From Botryotinia globosa (taxonomy: Eukaryota > Ascomycota > Leotiomycetes > Helotiales > Sclerotiniaceae), in assembly GCA_014898425.1 (NCBI GenBank), contig RCSZ01000005.1, positions 310,001-374,000 on the forward strand: a DNA stretch of 64,000 nt. Reading direction: 5' to 3'. Position 1 is the first letter of the stretch. Each line of letters begins with the position of its first letter. Shown here piece after piece: positions 62,130 to 64,000 of this stretch. Both the position numbers and the translations under genes were made by a program. Under the pieces are notes generated by a model. That model had not been told where the DNA came from. It was given only the letters and a program-made list of their open reading frames with translations, and searched no databases.

Positions 62130-64000
62130 CTGGACTTTGACGCACGAATACCGATCCCCTTCAGCATCTTCCCGTCGTCGTATCGAAGCGACGTCGCTGC
62201 CCAACCCATCCAGACCACCGAGACTCACGTCGAAGGTGAAATCACTCTACACCATCATCACGAGCGCGTCGGACGGGAAGGTCGAGAAGAGGACGCTCAA
62301 TCTCTTTACTCGCAACACCAACATCAACTTCAACACAATCATCAACACGAACACGAACCCGAACAACAACATCACCTTCCCCCTCCTCCCCAACGACAAG
62401 AGTTTGTAGAAGAAGAGGTTCGCATCACCCGTGAAGAAGATCGCCGTTCTGAATACCGTCCGAGCAGCCGCAGAGAAGAAGAAGTTTATATTCGTGAAGA
62501 AGGCAGGTGAGTAACTAAAAAAACAACCAGTCCATTTCTTTTACCGTCTCACAAACTCTCCTTGCTACCAAAATCCACTATCTACCAAAAATTACGTCCA
62601 AAACAAACGAGACACAAATCATCATCACACCAGACCAGACCAGACCAGACCGACCAGCTGGAGCAAAAATAACATCCACAATGCTTTCCCCCCTTCACCT
62701 CCATTTTCACCTCTCTTTGGACCCTTTTCCCAATTTTTCTTTCTTTTCTCGTTCTACAACATTAATAATAATAAAATAAGAAAGATCTGGCCATGTCGGA
62801 AGAAGCAGTACCCAATTAACTATTAATTGGGTCCCTTCTGAGACAAATTTGCCAGCTTTCTTGTTTTTTATTATTACGACGCACAGTCCAACGATCTTCG
62901 GTTTAGTCCCAGCCACCCCCCTTACCCCAAAAATAACATGGGCTTCTTTTTTCTTTCTTTTAGTGTTGACACAGTAACGCTCACCGTTTAATTTTCTTCA
63001 TTAACTGACCCTTTTGTTTTCTCTACTCTTCTTTTAGACCCGAACACAAACACAAACACCACTCTGCTTCCTTCGATATCAACACCCCACATCACCACAG
63101 ACACTTCGAAGCTTCTTTTGAGAGAGACAGTGATCGTCACCACAAACACTCTGAAGTTAATATCGAACTTCCCCGTCGTGAACATCATCATCACCATCAT
63201 CAACGTCGTCCATCTTCTGAAGTAGACTTTCAACTTGAACGTCAACGTCAACCTCGTCACTACGAACCATCTGAAGTTGATACTCAATTCTCTGCTCCTC
63301 AAAAGAGTCCTACCGAGACCAACATCGACTTCGTTGAGCGTCAATACCGTTCCCGAACCCAACCAAGTTACAAGGAAGACACTGTCATCGTCGACCCTCC
63401 CAAATCCCGTGTATCTGAACCAAGATACATTGAAGAGACTCGTGTAACTGAGACTACCATCGTCCCAGCTCCCCGTCCCACTCACTCTCACAAAGCCAAG
63501 TCCACGTTCCACGAAGACAAGTTCGAGGAAGAAGTTCGCGTCAAGCAACCTCGCACACCAGCCAGATCTACTTTCACCGAAGAAGTTCGTGAAAGAGAAC
63601 TCGTCAAGTACACTCCCCCCGCACCCAAATCAACCACTTCAACTTTCAAACCAGTCAATCTCGAAATGGGTTACTACGATGATGAAGGTAAGCTTCCTGT
63701 TTGTTTTTGTCTCTAACCCCCCACCATGTACCCTAAGCATTCAAAATCAGGGAACTATCACTCCCTTCGTGGAGGTTACTACCATGGACACGGGAAAACT
63801 TTGAACCAGGACCCAATTGACTCTCTCGATTTAGCCGGAGCCCCAGCCGTTGCTGCTCCAAAGCAACCTGCCAACACCGTTACCATTCCCTGCCACCACA
63901 TCCGTATGGGTGACCTCTTGATGCTCCAAGGACGTCCCTGCCAGGTTATCCGTATCACCACCTCCGCTGCCACTGGCCAACACCGTTACTTGGGTGTCGA
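62130..64000 (+). CDS. hex1: Woronin body protein HEX-1, 5' part (cut by window end)
   Basis: The core starts at ATG 63666 (MGYYDDE), splices 63687/63751 (intron 63688-63750) and continues NYHSLRGGYYHGHG, then NTVTIPCHHIRMGDLLMLQG and RPCQVIRITTSAATGQHRYL, the N-terminal HEX-1 fold related to eIF5A. HEX-1 self-assembles into the crystalline core of Woronin bodies that plug septal pores. Upstream, exon 63038-63687 and exon about 62130-62506 (intron 62507-63037, GTGAGT..TAG, phase-matched) are open in the same frame for 335 codons. They encode a His-, Arg- and Glu-rich extension (EHKHKHH, EHHHHHHQRR) with repeated EEEVR motifs. This extension has no ATG; an in-frame TGA lies at 62115 and a CTG in AACCTGG context at 62130. 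The 62130 start is therefore an inference; the conventional start is 63666. Confidence 0.85.

Overview
The window reads as filamentous ascomycete genomic DNA. Genes carry short introns (46-140 bp, GT..AG). The gene set is typically fungal: a CFEM protein, a CE16-type GDSL esterase, a 2EXR protein, a sedolisin, a fungal STAND/NACHT protein and the Woronin body protein HEX-1. Gene-dense, balanced-GC DNA alternates with extremely AT-rich transposon blocks in which repeat copies differ almost only by transitions, the mark of repeat-induced point mutation (RIP). Gene style and transposon load suggest a leotiomycete near Botrytis/Sclerotinia. That placement is inference; no database search was possible.

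Layout. 1-15.1 kb: sparse accessory DNA with a CFEM secreted protein (704-1126), a four-exon GDSL/CE16 esterase (2591-3666), a broken small secreted-protein locus (about 4574-4869), a 2EXR protein (5619-6692, minus), a 300-bp hAT MITE with a perfect 8-bp target duplication (9860-10159), an 8-cysteine secreted protein (10900-11201) and a UDP-glycosyltransferase (13442-15119). 15.2-21.9 kb: one heavily RIPed Ty3/gypsy-like element, with 143-bp LTRs and a CATTT target duplication, coding on the minus strand. 22-33.5 kb: a small secreted protein, a ten-exon sedolisin (minus), the ribosome quality control factor Rqc2/NEMF (plus) and an Arg/Ser-rich DUF8035-type protein (minus). 33.5-36.2 kb: low-complexity intergenic DNA. 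36.2-38.6 kb: a RIPed 2.4-kb hAT transposon with an 8-bp target duplication. 39.9-51.1 kb: a nested transposon graveyard. It holds a pogo-like end, long inverted repeats, three copies of one roughly 610-660-bp LTR each carrying a different insertion, a TRIM-like mini-retrotransposon, two solo LTRs with perfect 5-bp duplications, a C-poor repeat tract and a 190-bp (ATT)n array. 53.9-57.5 kb: a six-exon NLR-like NACHT protein (minus). 62.1-64.0 kb: the 5' part of hex1, cut by the window end.

The genes do not form one pathway. Secreted proteins (CFEM, esterase, 8-Cys protein, 127-aa protein, sedolisin) and the NLR-like protein lie in or beside transposon-rich DNA, as expected for fast-evolving fungal compartments. 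Housekeeping genes (Rqc2, hex1) lie in GC-balanced DNA. The most unusual observation is at hex1. About 1 kb of spliced upstream sequence is open in the HEX-1 frame, encodes a His/Arg/Glu-rich extension and contains no ATG in any frame. It starts near a CTG in strong context just after an in-frame stop, which suggests a non-AUG-initiated long isoform.
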